Assembly (NCBI GenBank): GCA_017463155.1
Contig: JAFTPT010000047.1
Span: 1 to 53,779, forward strand
DNA from: Blautia sp.
GTDB taxonomy: Bacteria; Bacillota; Clostridia; Lachnospirales; Lachnospiraceae
Reading direction: 5' to 3'
Length of the DNA stretch: 53,779 bases
The notes beneath the pieces are model-generated. The model saw nothing but the letters and a program-made list of their open reading frames with translations, did no database searches and was not told where the DNA came from. Made by a program: the position numbers and the translations under genes. This document shows, piece by piece, positions 33,106 to 40,906 of the stretch; within the stretch, counting starts at the first letter, position 1, and every line of letters starts with the position of its first letter.

Positions 33106-33921
33106 TCAGCGCAGCGCTCTCTCGGTCAGGCACACGTTTCCTTCCTTGTCATGTACCAGCATCTGGACATGGGTAAACCCGCACTGGATCGCGGTCTCAA
33201 CAGCTGTATCGAAGCCTCCGTCCAGAAGCTCCTTCTGATGCGCGTCGGAAGAAAGAAGGATCCTCCCGCCCATTTCCGACAGTTTTTTCAGCAGAAACCG
33301 GTTCGGATAGAGTTCTTTTTTACGTCCCCGGTTGACCGCACCGCAGTTGATCTCAAACGGCACATCTTCCGAAACTAGATATTCCATGGCTTCCAATGCC
33401 GGGATGGTATAGCGCTTGTCCGTCTCATCCAGCACATGCATGCTGTCGTTGAACCGGGTGACCAGGTCAAAATGCCCGACAAATGTACAGTGAAGCCGGT
33501 CGTAGACTCTGGCCTCAAGATCATAATACGCCTTCGCCAGACGGTAGTAGTCATCCCCGAAATACTCATGGCAGAGCCGGGCGAAGATCTCCTCCGTGTT
33601 GTCCACGGACATCGGGACGGGGCTCTCCACATCCAGAAAATGGGTGGACCCGATCACATATTCAGCCTCGGCGGCACAAGATGGATCATACAGGTTGTCC
33701 AGTTCGATTCCGGCAAAGATGTCGATCTCGTCCCTGTAAAGCTCCTTCAGCCTTCGGATCTCCTGCATATAAGCCCCGAGATCCATATGGATATCCGGAT
33801 CCATGTGGCCGGAAAAGCCAAGATGCGTAAACCCCTTCTGAAGAGCCGTCCGCACGATTTCCTCCGGCGTATCCCTGCCGTCGCAGAATACGGTGTGTGT
33901 ATGATAGTTTGCCCTTATCAT
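33106..33921 (-). CDS. PHP-family histidinol-phosphatase-like phosphoesterase
   Basis: A 271-residue metal-dependent phosphoesterase. The PHP motif HTHTVFCDGRDTPEEIV (7-23) gives the first two His. HLGFSGHMD (about 33-41) and the Glu in GIELDNL (about 70-76) follow. STHFLD (about 92), VGHFDLVTR (about 148) and SSDAHQKEL (about 222) complete the trinuclear metal site. It resembles HisJ/HisK-type histidinol-phosphate phosphatases, but no other his gene is here, so a different phosphoester is possible. The stop of the potassium-channel gene overlaps its ATG by 4 nt. Confidence 0.85.
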   Translation of the reverse strand: MIRANYHTHTVFCDGRDTPEEIVRTALQKGFTHLGFSGHMDPDIHMDLGAYMQEIRRLKELYRDEIDIFAGIELDNLYDPSCAAEAEYVIGSTHFLDVESPVPMSVDNTEEIFARLCHEYFGDDYYRLAKAYYDLEARVYDRLHCTFVGHFDLVTRFNDSMHVLDETDKRYTIPALEAMEYLVSEDVPFEINCGAVNRGRKKELYPNRFLLKKLSEMGGRILLSSDAHQKELLDGGFDTAVETAIQCGFTHVQMLVHDKEGNVCLTERALR

Positions 33922-34904
33922 TGTTTCTCCCCGATGTCAGTTGTCCCTGCTCCCGGTTCCAGTTCATCCGTATGCGGACAGACGACCAGGGCATCTCCCA
34001 TTTTCACTCTGTATGCCTCCGATGGCAAGATCGTCGCATCTCCCCGCTTTGCGATCACGATCATCAGGCCGTACATCCTGTCGATCTCGTGGACGGACTT
34101 TCCGATCCAGCTGCTGTCGATATCGATGGAAACCGTCTGGAGCGCGATATCCTCCGGGCCGGAGCTGTACATCATTTCGGAATAGTTTTCGACAAAGCCG
34201 GCGGAAATGATACCGGTCGGCAGTGCAACCGCCCCCACGCCCAGGAACGCGATCACGACGGCCATGGCTTTTCCGAGGGCTGTGACCGGATAGATATCCC
34301 CATATCCCACGGTGAGCACCGTCGACATGCTCCACCAGATCCCGGAAAATGCATTCCGGAATACCTCCGGCTGGGCCTCATGCTCTGCACTGTACATGAA
34401 CAGGGAGGAGGCCAGCATCAGGATAAAAATGATAAACAGGGAGGAGGCCAGCTGGGTCCTTTTTTCAAGAATGACCGATTTGATCACATTAAAGGAATCA
34501 TATCGGGAGTTTATACGGAAAAGATGCAGGATCCGCACGACCCGCAGCATGCGGAACGCCACAAATCCCGAAAAATACAAAAACGGCAGGATCGTCAGAA
34601 GATCCACGACCCCGTCAAAGGAGCAGATAAAATGAAGCGCCGCTTTGCCCCTGCTCTCCGTTGGAAACAGATAGTCCGACGTCCAGATCCGGAGTATATA
34701 TTCCACGGTAAACAGGAGCATCGTGATCACTTCAACGATCTTGAAGAACGGAAAAAAAGCCGACAGCTCTTCGAAGGTGTCAAGAAACATCATCGTGATA
34801 TTCAGGATCACGCAGACGACAAGCCCCATGTCAAAGGCACGGCTTGCCCTGTCGTCTCCGCTGCCGATCTGTATGATATCAAAAATGCGCCGTTTCCGGT
34901 CCAT
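33918..34904 (-). CDS. Voltage-gated potassium channel protein with C-terminal RCK-like domain
   Basis: A 328-residue, six-segment channel of the Kv type. S1-S3 lie at about 22-42, 50-72 and 95-110. S4 is RMLRVVRILHLFR (about 118-130), with regularly spaced Arg residues. S5 is about 148-170, the pore helix and selectivity filter TVGYGD about 195-200, and S6 about 212-236 with AVALPTGIISAGF. The cytosolic end (about 245-328) has a TrkA-C-like pattern (SSWIGKSVHEI, then GDALVVCPHTDEL). It should let K+ flow with voltage. The ATG has CGGAGGTG upstream. It overlaps the PHP gene by 4 nt; why the two are coupled is unclear. Confidence 0.9.
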   Translation of the reverse strand: MDRKRRIFDIIQIGSGDDRASRAFDMGLVVCVILNITMMFLDTFEELSAFFPFFKIVEVITMLLFTVEYILRIWTSDYLFPTESRGKAALHFICSFDGVVDLLTILPFLYFSGFVAFRMLRVVRILHLFRINSRYDSFNVIKSVILEKRTQLASSLFIIFILMLASSLFMYSAEHEAQPEVFRNAFSGIWWSMSTVLTVGYGDIYPVTALGKAMAVVIAFLGVGAVALPTGIISAGFVENYSEMMYSSGPEDIALQTVSIDIDSSWIGKSVHEIDRMYGLMIVIAKRGDATILPSEAYRVKMGDALVVCPHTDELEPGAGTTDIGEKQ

Positions 34905-34954
34905 TCTGCACCTCCGTCACAGGCCATCCGTTCCATAAGCCCGTTCAGTTCTTT

Positions 34955-35782
34955 TTATTTCTCATAAAGGAAGCGTTCCGGCAGTGTCACATTGAATCCC
35001 TTTGCGACCTCGCGCAGATCGTCCGCAGTGATGGTCTGCAGCTTGTCCGGACGTACCGCATAGATCTTGAGAAGGATCTCCGCGGATTTCTCGACCGTGT
35101 GCATCAGGCCGAAGGTCAGGTCAAAGTCCTCACCGGAACAGAACATGCCGTGATGAGCCCAGATGGCGACATCGTAGGTCTCCATCAGACGGCTCGTCGC
35201 CACCGCGATATCACGCCCGCCCGGCACCATCCACGGAACGACGCCGACGCCGTCCGGGAATACCACGGGGCACTCTGTCGCGGATTCCCAGAGTTCTCTT
35301 GTAAACACCTCGTCCTTCAGGGGAAGGATGAACGTAAGCGCGATGATGTTGGTCGTATGTGCATGATAGATCACGCGGTGCTTTCCGTTCGTGACCCGCT
35401 GCTTCACCTCATGGTTCATCAGGTGAGCCGGCAGTTCGCTCGTCGGACGTCCGCCTTCCACGAGTCCCCAGCGGATCCGGTAGTTCTCACCCTTCTCGTC
35501 CAGTTCGATGATGGCAAGGCATGCTTCCGGGTCTACAATGATGTTTCTGAAATATTTGCCGCTGCCGGTGACAAGGAAATATTCGCCGGCCAGTCCCGGA
35601 ACACTCGTGCCGATGGGCTGCCAATCCGCGTGATCGTTCAGTCTCGGCAGGATGCTCTGCACCTCTTCATCCTTCAGACGGTAGGAAAGGTTTCCGCCGT
35701 TCCTCTCGTGCCAGCCCTGCTGGAATCCATCGTCCGCCATTTTGACAAACCCGCGTACAAACTTCATATCCAGAATCTTCAT
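34955..35782 (-). CDS. rhaD: Rhamnulose-1-phosphate aldolase
   Basis: A class II zinc aldolase that splits L-rhamnulose-1-phosphate into dihydroxyacetone phosphate and lactaldehyde. The 275-residue length is normal. ERNGGNLSYRL (about 26-36) binds the phosphate. HAHTTNIIAL (about 143) supplies two zinc His, the Glu follows in TRELWES, and WAHHGMFCSG (about 212) gives the third His. GVVPWMVPGG (about 185) is also a RhaD signature. It is an orphan: no rhaA, rhaB or transporter is in the window. It lies 18 bp downstream of sigH, so co-transcription with a sporulation sigma factor is possible. Confidence 0.9.
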   Translation of the reverse strand: MKILDMKFVRGFVKMADDGFQQGWHERNGGNLSYRLKDEEVQSILPRLNDHADWQPIGTSVPGLAGEYFLVTGSGKYFRNIIVDPEACLAIIELDEKGENYRIRWGLVEGGRPTSELPAHLMNHEVKQRVTNGKHRVIYHAHTTNIIALTFILPLKDEVFTRELWESATECPVVFPDGVGVVPWMVPGGRDIAVATSRLMETYDVAIWAHHGMFCSGEDFDLTFGLMHTVEKSAEILLKIYAVRPDKLQTITADDLREVAKGFNVTLPERFLYEK

Positions 35783-35800
35783 TGCTTTGTTCTCCTCCTT

Positions 35801-36397
35801 TTACAAATTCTGCTCTTCGCTGTTCTTTATTTCTTTTCGGATCTTGACACGGATCCTGTGAAGCGCATTCTCGACGGATTTCAGCGGGCGTCCGATATCA
35901 GCCGCGATGGCCTCGTTCGGCATGCCCATCAGATAATCCGTGAGGACCTGGTTCTCCAGCGGGCTCAGGGCTTCTCTGACTCTTCTGGTCATGCTCTCCT
36001 GGCTCTCCCTGGCGATCAGGTAGGACTCCGGTTCCGTCTCCTCCGAGGCAAACAGGACCTGTTCGTCCTCGCTGAGTGAAACATATCCGTTCAGCGGCAT
36101 ATGCTTCTGCCGCTGCGCACTGCGGACAGCCGTATACAGCTGCCGGTCCACACAAAGCCTTGCGAAGGTCTGAAAAGAAGCCTCCCGGTCCGGATCATAG
36201 TCCTGCAGTGCCTTGAAAAGCCCGATCATCCCCTCCTGTATCAGATCGTCGGTCTCCCCGCCCACCAGGAAAACAGCTCTTGCCTTCCGGCGGACAAGAC
36301 CCTTGTACTTATCGATCAGGTACTCTGCGATCCCTTTCTCACCGCTTTGCATGCGTTCGATCAGTTGTTCGTCCGAAAATCCTTCAAATCCACTCAT
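35801..36397 (-). CDS. sigH: RNA polymerase sigma factor SigH
   Basis: The alternative sigma factor for the transition to stationary phase, competence and start of sporulation. The length is 198 residues. Region 2 has DDLIQEGMIGLFKALQDYD (about 51-69) and FQTFARLCVDRQLYTAVR (about 76-93). Region 4 has LTDYLMGMPNEAIAADIG (about 148-165) as helix-turn-helix, followed by VENALHRIRVKIRKE. In B. subtilis sigH lies after cysS-mrnC-rlmB-yacP; here the order is ispF-cysS-mrnC-rlmB-sigH, so the identity is well supported, while yacP is missing. Its RBS is weak and it starts 8 bp after the rlmB stop, so translation is probably coupled to rlmB. Confidence 0.93.
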   Translation of the reverse strand: MSGFEGFSDEQLIERMQSGEKGIAEYLIDKYKGLVRRKARAVFLVGGETDDLIQEGMIGLFKALQDYDPDREASFQTFARLCVDRQLYTAVRSAQRQKHMPLNGYVSLSEDEQVLFASEETEPESYLIARESQESMTRRVREALSPLENQVLTDYLMGMPNEAIAADIGRPLKSVENALHRIRVKIRKEIKNSEEQNL

Positions 36398-36405
36398 ATT
36401 CAGCT

Positions 36406-37143
36406 CTATCGGGAAAACTCCCTCTGTCTTACGATTTCATAGCACAGGACGCCTGCTGCCACGGAAGCATTCAGAGAATCGATGTCCCCCTTCATGGGGA
36501 TCGAAGCGCAAAGATCGCATTTTTCCCTGATCAGGCGGCTCACTCCGCTTCCCTCGCTTCCGATCACAAGGCCGATCGGCCCCGTGAGGTTCAGGTCGTA
36601 CATCCGCTGTCCGTCCATATCCGCACAGACAAACCAGATTCCCTGCTCCTTCAGCTGCTCGATGGTCCGGGCCAGATTGGTCACTTTCGCCACCGGCGTA
36701 TAATTGATCGCGCCGGCCGAAGTCCTGGCGACGACCGCCGTCAAACCCACCGCCCTGTTCCTGGGAATGATAATTCCGTGGGCGCCGGCCTGGTTGGCTG
36801 TCCGGATGATCGCTCCGAGATTATGCGGATCTTCGATCCCGTCCAGCAGCACAAGGAAAGGCGCTTCGTTCCTGTCCCTTGCCTTTTGCAGGATGTCTTC
36901 GACCTCCGCGTAAGCGTACGCCGCCACCTGGGCGATAACGCCCTGGTGTGTGCCGGTCCGGCTCATCTGGTCCAGCCGTTCCTTCGGCACATAGTGGATG
37001 ATCGTATCGTATTTTTTGGCTTCCCGGATGATCGTCCGCACGGGACCGTCCATACAGCCGTCCAGTATATACAGTTTATCGACGCTCTGTCCCGAGCGGA
37101 AAGCTTCCAGCACGGCGTTGCGTCCTTCGATCTGTTCAGTCAT
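36406..37143 (-). CDS. rlmB: 23S rRNA (guanosine-2'-O-)-methyltransferase RlmB
   Basis: A SPOUT (TrmH) methyltransferase modifying G2251 in the ribosomal P-loop. It has 245 residues from the ATG at 37143, which has AGGAGGAAAAC upstream. MTEQIEGRNAVLEAF is the typical start of the substrate-binding domain. NLGAIIRTANQAGAHGIIIP (about 112-131), GLVIGSEGSGVSRLI (about 193-207) and IPMKGDIDSLNASVAAGVL (about 216-234) are motifs 1-3 forming the knot. It overlaps mrnC by 8 nt. Confidence 0.95.
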   Translation of the reverse strand: MTEQIEGRNAVLEAFRSGQSVDKLYILDGCMDGPVRTIIREAKKYDTIIHYVPKERLDQMSRTGTHQGVIAQVAAYAYAEVEDILQKARDRNEAPFLVLLDGIEDPHNLGAIIRTANQAGAHGIIIPRNRAVGLTAVVARTSAGAINYTPVAKVTNLARTIEQLKEQGIWFVCADMDGQRMYDLNLTGPIGLVIGSEGSGVSRLIREKCDLCASIPMKGDIDSLNASVAAGVLCYEIVRQREFSR

Positions 37144-37579
37144 GTTTTCCTCCTGCCGCCTCCACATGCTCGATCCCTGTCCGGATCAGCTGCAGCATAC
37201 GGTCATACCCGCCCGACAGGTACAGATATCCCATCAGCGCCTCAAATCCTGTCGCTCTCCGGTAATCAGCCATGGTCGCGTGTTTTGCCATCGTGGGGGA
37301 ATGGGCGTTCCGGCCTCTCCGGTATATGCCCCGCTCCTCCGGAGACAGGAGCGGCTCCAGCACCCCGATCATCGCTGACTGGGCCGAGGCCTTTACAAGG
37401 GCCGCCGCCCGTCGGTGCAGCTGGTTGACAGGGCAGTTTCCACGGCTCACAAGGACCGTACGGATCACCAGCTCATAGATCGCGTCGCCGATATAGGCCA
37501 GCGTCAGCGGTGAGTAAGTCCGCACATCCTGCTCTTTCAGTCCGAATAATTCCCTGAATTCCGTTAAGCGCGGCTCCAT
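37136..37579 (-). CDS. mrnC: Mini-ribonuclease III
   Basis: It trims 23S rRNA precursor ends. The 147-residue protein contains only the RNase III catalytic domain, without a dsRNA-binding domain. LTLAYIGDAIYELVIRTVLV (about 25-44) holds the catalytic Asp and Glu, and the C-terminal YRRATGFEALMGYLYLSG (about 106-123) the second acidic pair. YRRGRNAHSPTMAKHATMADY is specific for the family. The ATG overlaps the cysS end by 16 nt, and AAGGGGTC is the RBS. Confidence 0.95.
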   Translation of the reverse strand: MEPRLTEFRELFGLKEQDVRTYSPLTLAYIGDAIYELVIRTVLVSRGNCPVNQLHRRAAALVKASAQSAMIGVLEPLLSPEERGIYRRGRNAHSPTMAKHATMADYRRATGFEALMGYLYLSGGYDRMLQLIRTGIEHVEAAGGKHD

Positions 37580-38973
37580 TTGACCCCTTCCCGTGTATCC
37601 TTGAGAACGATCCCCTTGGCCAGCAGCTCATCACGGATCGCATCCGCCCTGGCAAAATCCTTCGCCTTCCGGGCTGCCTGTCTCTCCTCGATCAATGCTT
37701 CGATATCCTTGTCAAGGATCTCCTCTTCCTTCTCAACGATCAGTCCGAGCACGTCGCAGAGTTTCACAAGCTGCAGAAGCAGGTTGTCCGCGAAGGCGGC
37801 GGAGCTTTCCTCCCCGGCCTTGATATTTGCAAAGCGAACAAGCTCAAACACGGCCGCCAGCGCGTCCGCCGTATTGAAATCATCATCCATGGCTTCCTCA
37901 AAGGCCGCGGTAAAGCCGGCCGCTTCGGCAAGAAGCTGTTTCTCGTCGTCCCGAAGTTCCTTCGCAGACGCAGATTCCCGGATGTCCTTCAGGCGGGAAA
38001 CCGCCGTCACGATCCTCTCCAGCGCATTCGCGGAGGACTCCATCAGCTCCGCGCTGAAGTTGAGCGGACTGCGGTAATGCGCGTTCAGCATGAAGAACCG
38101 CAGGACCTGCAGGTCATACTGGGCGCTTATCTCGCGCACCGTGCGGAAATTCCCGAGGGATTTGGACATCTTGCGGTTGTCAATGTTCAGGAATGCATTG
38201 TGCATCCAGTATCTCGCAAAGGTCTTCCCGTTGCAGCATTCGCTCTGGGCGATCTCGTTCTCGTGGTGCGGGAAGATCAGGTCCTCGCCGCCCGCATGGA
38301 TGTCGATCTCCTCGCCCAGGTATTTTTTGGCCATAACAGAGCATTCGATATGCCAGCCGGGACGTCCGTCGCACCAGGGAGACTCCCAGTAGGGCTCCCC
38401 GTCCTTCTTGGGCTTCCACAGCACAAAATCCATGGGATCCTCCTTCTGCTCCTCGCCGGTCACCTGCAAAGCACGGAACCCCGACTGAAGATCGTCCAGG
38501 TTCTTGTGGGAGAGTTTCCCGTATTCTTTAAACTTCGCCACACGGAAGTAGACCGTCCCGTCGGCCGCCGCATAGGCGTATCCCTTGTCGATCAGGGACG
38601 TGATCATCTCGATCATCCCGTCGATCTCCTGTGTCGCCTGCGGATGGGTGGTCGCCGGCTTTACATTCATGCCGTTCATGTCCTTTTTGCATTCGTCGAT
38701 GTAGCGGTTGGAGATCTCATCCGCGCTTACGCCTTCTTCGATGGCTTTTTTGATGATCTTGTCGTCCACGTCCGTAAAGTTCGAGACGTAGTTGACCTCC
38801 AGCCCCTTGTATTCCATATAGCGGCGTACCGTATCAAAGATGATCATGGGCCTGGCATTTCCGATATGGATCAGATTGTATACGGTAGGCCCGCATACAT
38901 ACATGCGTACCTTGCCCTCTTCTAGCGGTACGAATTCTTCCTTTTTTCTGGTCAGTGTATTAAAGATCTTCAT
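37564..38973 (-). CDS. cysS: Cysteinyl-tRNA synthetase
   Basis: A class I synthetase with 469 residues from the ATG at 38973 (RBS CGGAGG; the frame extends 78 nt further but overlaps ispF). VCGPTVYNLIHIGNARP (about 27-43) is the zinc Cys and HIGH-type motif. RKMSKSLGNF (about 270-279) is intact KMSKS. HIECSVMAKKYLG and HHENEIAQSECCNGK give the zinc ligands. The C-terminal anticodon part has the normal KAKDFARADAIRDELLAKGI end. The stop of ispF lies 1 bp upstream. Confidence 0.96.
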   Translation of the reverse strand: MKIFNTLTRKKEEFVPLEEGKVRMYVCGPTVYNLIHIGNARPMIIFDTVRRYMEYKGLEVNYVSNFTDVDDKIIKKAIEEGVSADEISNRYIDECKKDMNGMNVKPATTHPQATQEIDGMIEMITSLIDKGYAYAAADGTVYFRVAKFKEYGKLSHKNLDDLQSGFRALQVTGEEQKEDPMDFVLWKPKKDGEPYWESPWCDGRPGWHIECSVMAKKYLGEEIDIHAGGEDLIFPHHENEIAQSECCNGKTFARYWMHNAFLNIDNRKMSKSLGNFRTVREISAQYDLQVLRFFMLNAHYRSPLNFSAELMESSANALERIVTAVSRLKDIRESASAKELRDDEKQLLAEAAGFTAAFEEAMDDDFNTADALAAVFELVRFANIKAGEESSAAFADNLLLQLVKLCDVLGLIVEKEEEILDKDIEALIEERQAARKAKDFARADAIRDELLAKGIVLKDTREGVKWSRA

Positions 38974-38974
38974 A

Positions 38975-39469
38975 TCATTCCTCCGTCTGCAGGCTTTGCA
39001 GCAGGCAGACCGCCTGCGCGGAGATCCCCTCGGATCTGCCGGTAAAGCCAAGTCCTTCCTCTGTGGTCGCTTTCACATTGATCCGGGATACCGAGATCCC
39101 GAGCTCATGTGCCATGTTTTCTCTCATCGAGGGGATGTGCGGCGCCATCTTCGGCTTCTGCGCGATGATGGTCGCGTCAATATTCACGATCTCATAGCCG
39201 TTTTCCTTCAGAAGCTCATCGACCTTCCCAAGAAGCCTCAGGCTTGAGATCCCCTCGTACGCCGGATCACTGTCCGGAAAATGCTGTCCTATATCTCCCA
39301 GAGCCGCTGCCCCGAGCAGCGCATCCATCACGGCATGAAGAAGCACGTCCGCGTCGGAATGCCCGAGGAGGCCCTTTTCCCATGGGATCCTGACTCCTCC
39401 GAGGATCAGGTCCCGGCCTTCTGTAAGCCGGTGGACGTCGTACCCCATGCCAACACGCATATTCTGCAT
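38975..39469 (-). CDS. ispF: 2-C-methyl-D-erythritol 2,4-cyclodiphosphate synthase
   Basis: It forms the cyclic diphosphate in the MEP isoprenoid pathway. 164 residues from the ATG at 39469, with AGGAGG 6 nt before it. The zinc-binding motif GMGYDVHRL (about 8-16) and [19 protein letters not shown] (about 43-61) include the Asp/His ligands; FPDSDPAY is also typical. [16 protein letters not shown] closes the trimer contact. It continues the conserved ispF-cysS block; ispD is not adjacent. Confidence 0.96.
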   Translation of the reverse strand: MQNMRVGMGYDVHRLTEGRDLILGGVRIPWEKGLLGHSDADVLLHAVMDALLGAAALGDIGQHFPDSDPAYEGISSLRLLGKVDELLKENGYEIVNIDATIIAQKPKMAPHIPSMRENMAHELGISVSRINVKATTEEGLGFTGRSEGISAQAVCLLQSLQTEE

Positions 39470-39523
39470 ACAGATCCTCCTTTTTCTGGAATTATCATAC
39501 ATGATTCTTTTTCAAAAAGCAAC

Positions 39524-40906
39524 TCAGGACAGGTTCAGCGCATGATAAACGATCCGGGAAATGTCCTGCACCCGGTCGATGGCGTCCCCCTCGTCCCCTT
39601 CATACTCGGACATGACGCACAGCAGGTAGGTCACATCCTTACCGTAGACGATGGCTGCATCATGCTGGTTGTGGTCCGTTTCGCCCGTCTTGTTCGCACA
39701 GACAATGTCCTTCGGAAGTCCTTCCGGGATCTTCCAGGTCTCCTCCTGTTTAAGAAGCAGGTCCAGCATTTCGCCGGAGACTTCCGGATCCTTGCATCTG
39801 CCCCTGTAGATCGCTTCGAGAAGCGCGGCGCAGTCCACGACGGAAGTCATGTTTCTTCCACCCAGGCTTTCCTCGCGCGAAGTGGACGGCATGAGTGTGC
39901 TCTGTACGGTCGTATCCGAATAGCCTTCCTCCAGAAGAAACTCATCGATCTTCTCTGCCCCATCAAGGAACGAAAGGGAGGTTGTCTGAAGGCGTACCAG
40001 TTCGTTGAAGGCTTCATTATCACTGACCGTGATCATGCGGTCCACGAGATCCCGGACCTGCCGGGCGGCTCCTGCCGGATCCTCCCCGGATACCTCAAGA
40101 TGGCCGGCTACTTCCTCAAGATTCTGCAGGGTCCTCGCCATGACGAACAGCTTGATCAGGCTGGCCGCATACAGCGGCTGGTCTTCATATATATATTCTT
40201 CGCCTGTCTGCAGATTCTTAACATAGATGCTCCAGGTATTCTCATCTTCCTTAAGAAGGGCATTAAGCTGCTGCTCCATCAGGTCAAAGCCGGGTGTCTC
40301 CGAATCTGAAACTTTCCCGTCCGCTCCGAAGGGAAGACCTTCCGGCGTCTCACCGGCCTCTTCCATCAGTCTTCCGTTCTCTCCAAAATAGTAGCATCCA
40401 TGAAAAGAACGGCCGTTCTCCACCTGGTCCGCATAGTGCAGTCCCGGCTCCAGCAGCAGTCTTCCCGTTCCGTCAAAATAATAGAACCCCGGCGTAAGGG
40501 CTGTACCCTCCGGTGCCGTTTTTACGTACCGGATCTGCGGTGACGCCGTCAGTTTTCCAAGGTTCCCGACGGCATGGATCGTCCCTGTCTGATCCGGCAG
40601 CGTAAGAAGCCGGACGTTTCCCGCATGATAGGTCCCGTCCGCATCGTGGTAGTACCAGCCTGAAAAGGTGGCATTGCCGACCCTGATCCTGTCAAAATAA
40701 TGGATGGCTGCCTTTTTGTGCAGGGAGCCGTCCTCCAGATGGCAGACGTAGGCATTCCCGTCAACCGAGCAGATGCCGGTCTCCTTCTCCTTTAGTTCCT
40801 CCGCTTTTATCACATATACCGCCGTCATAAAAAGGAGGAAGGCTGCTGACATAAAAAGCAGGCGTATTCTATTTCGTATCTGTTTCGGATGCTTCTTTTG
40901 CAGCAT
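39524..40906 (-). CDS. Class A beta-lactamase-like serine hydrolase with wall-binding-type repeats
   Basis: A 460-residue secreted or anchored protein. The N-terminus has a hydrophobic signal anchor (about 12-30). Residues about 40-205 hold short aromatic/Gly repeats such as FSGWYYHDADGTYH, PGFYYFDGTGRLL and FHGCYYFGENGRL, resembling choline-/wall-binding repeats. The catalytic domain (about 215-460) has the active Ser in AASLIKLFV (SxxK), SDN in ITVSDNEAFNEL and KTG in CANKTGETDHN. Beta-lactamase or D,D-peptidase-like activity on cell wall fragments is inferred. It overlaps the helicase gene by 38 nt with its own RBS (AAGGAG). Confidence 0.85.
   Translation of the reverse strand: MLQKKHPKQIRNRIRLLFMSAAFLLFMTAVYVIKAEELKEKETGICSVDGNAYVCHLEDGSLHKKAAIHYFDRIRVGNATFSGWYYHDADGTYHAGNVRLLTLPDQTGTIHAVGNLGKLTASPQIRYVKTAPEGTALTPGFYYFDGTGRLLLEPGLHYADQVENGRSFHGCYYFGENGRLMEEAGETPEGLPFGADGKVSDSETPGFDLMEQQLNALLKEDENTWSIYVKNLQTGEEYIYEDQPLYAASLIKLFVMARTLQNLEEVAGHLEVSGEDPAGAARQVRDLVDRMITVSDNEAFNELVRLQTTSLSFLDGAEKIDEFLLEEGYSDTTVQSTLMPSTSREESLGGRNMTSVVDCAALLEAIYRGRCKDPEVSGEMLDLLLKQEETWKIPEGLPKDIVCANKTGETDHNQHDAAIVYGKDVTYLLCVMSEYEGDEGDAIDRVQDISRIVYHALNLS

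Noticed and set aside
38974-39051. N-terminal extension of CysRS
   Set aside because: Lies in the ispF gene and has no family similarity; ATG at 38973 has an RBS.
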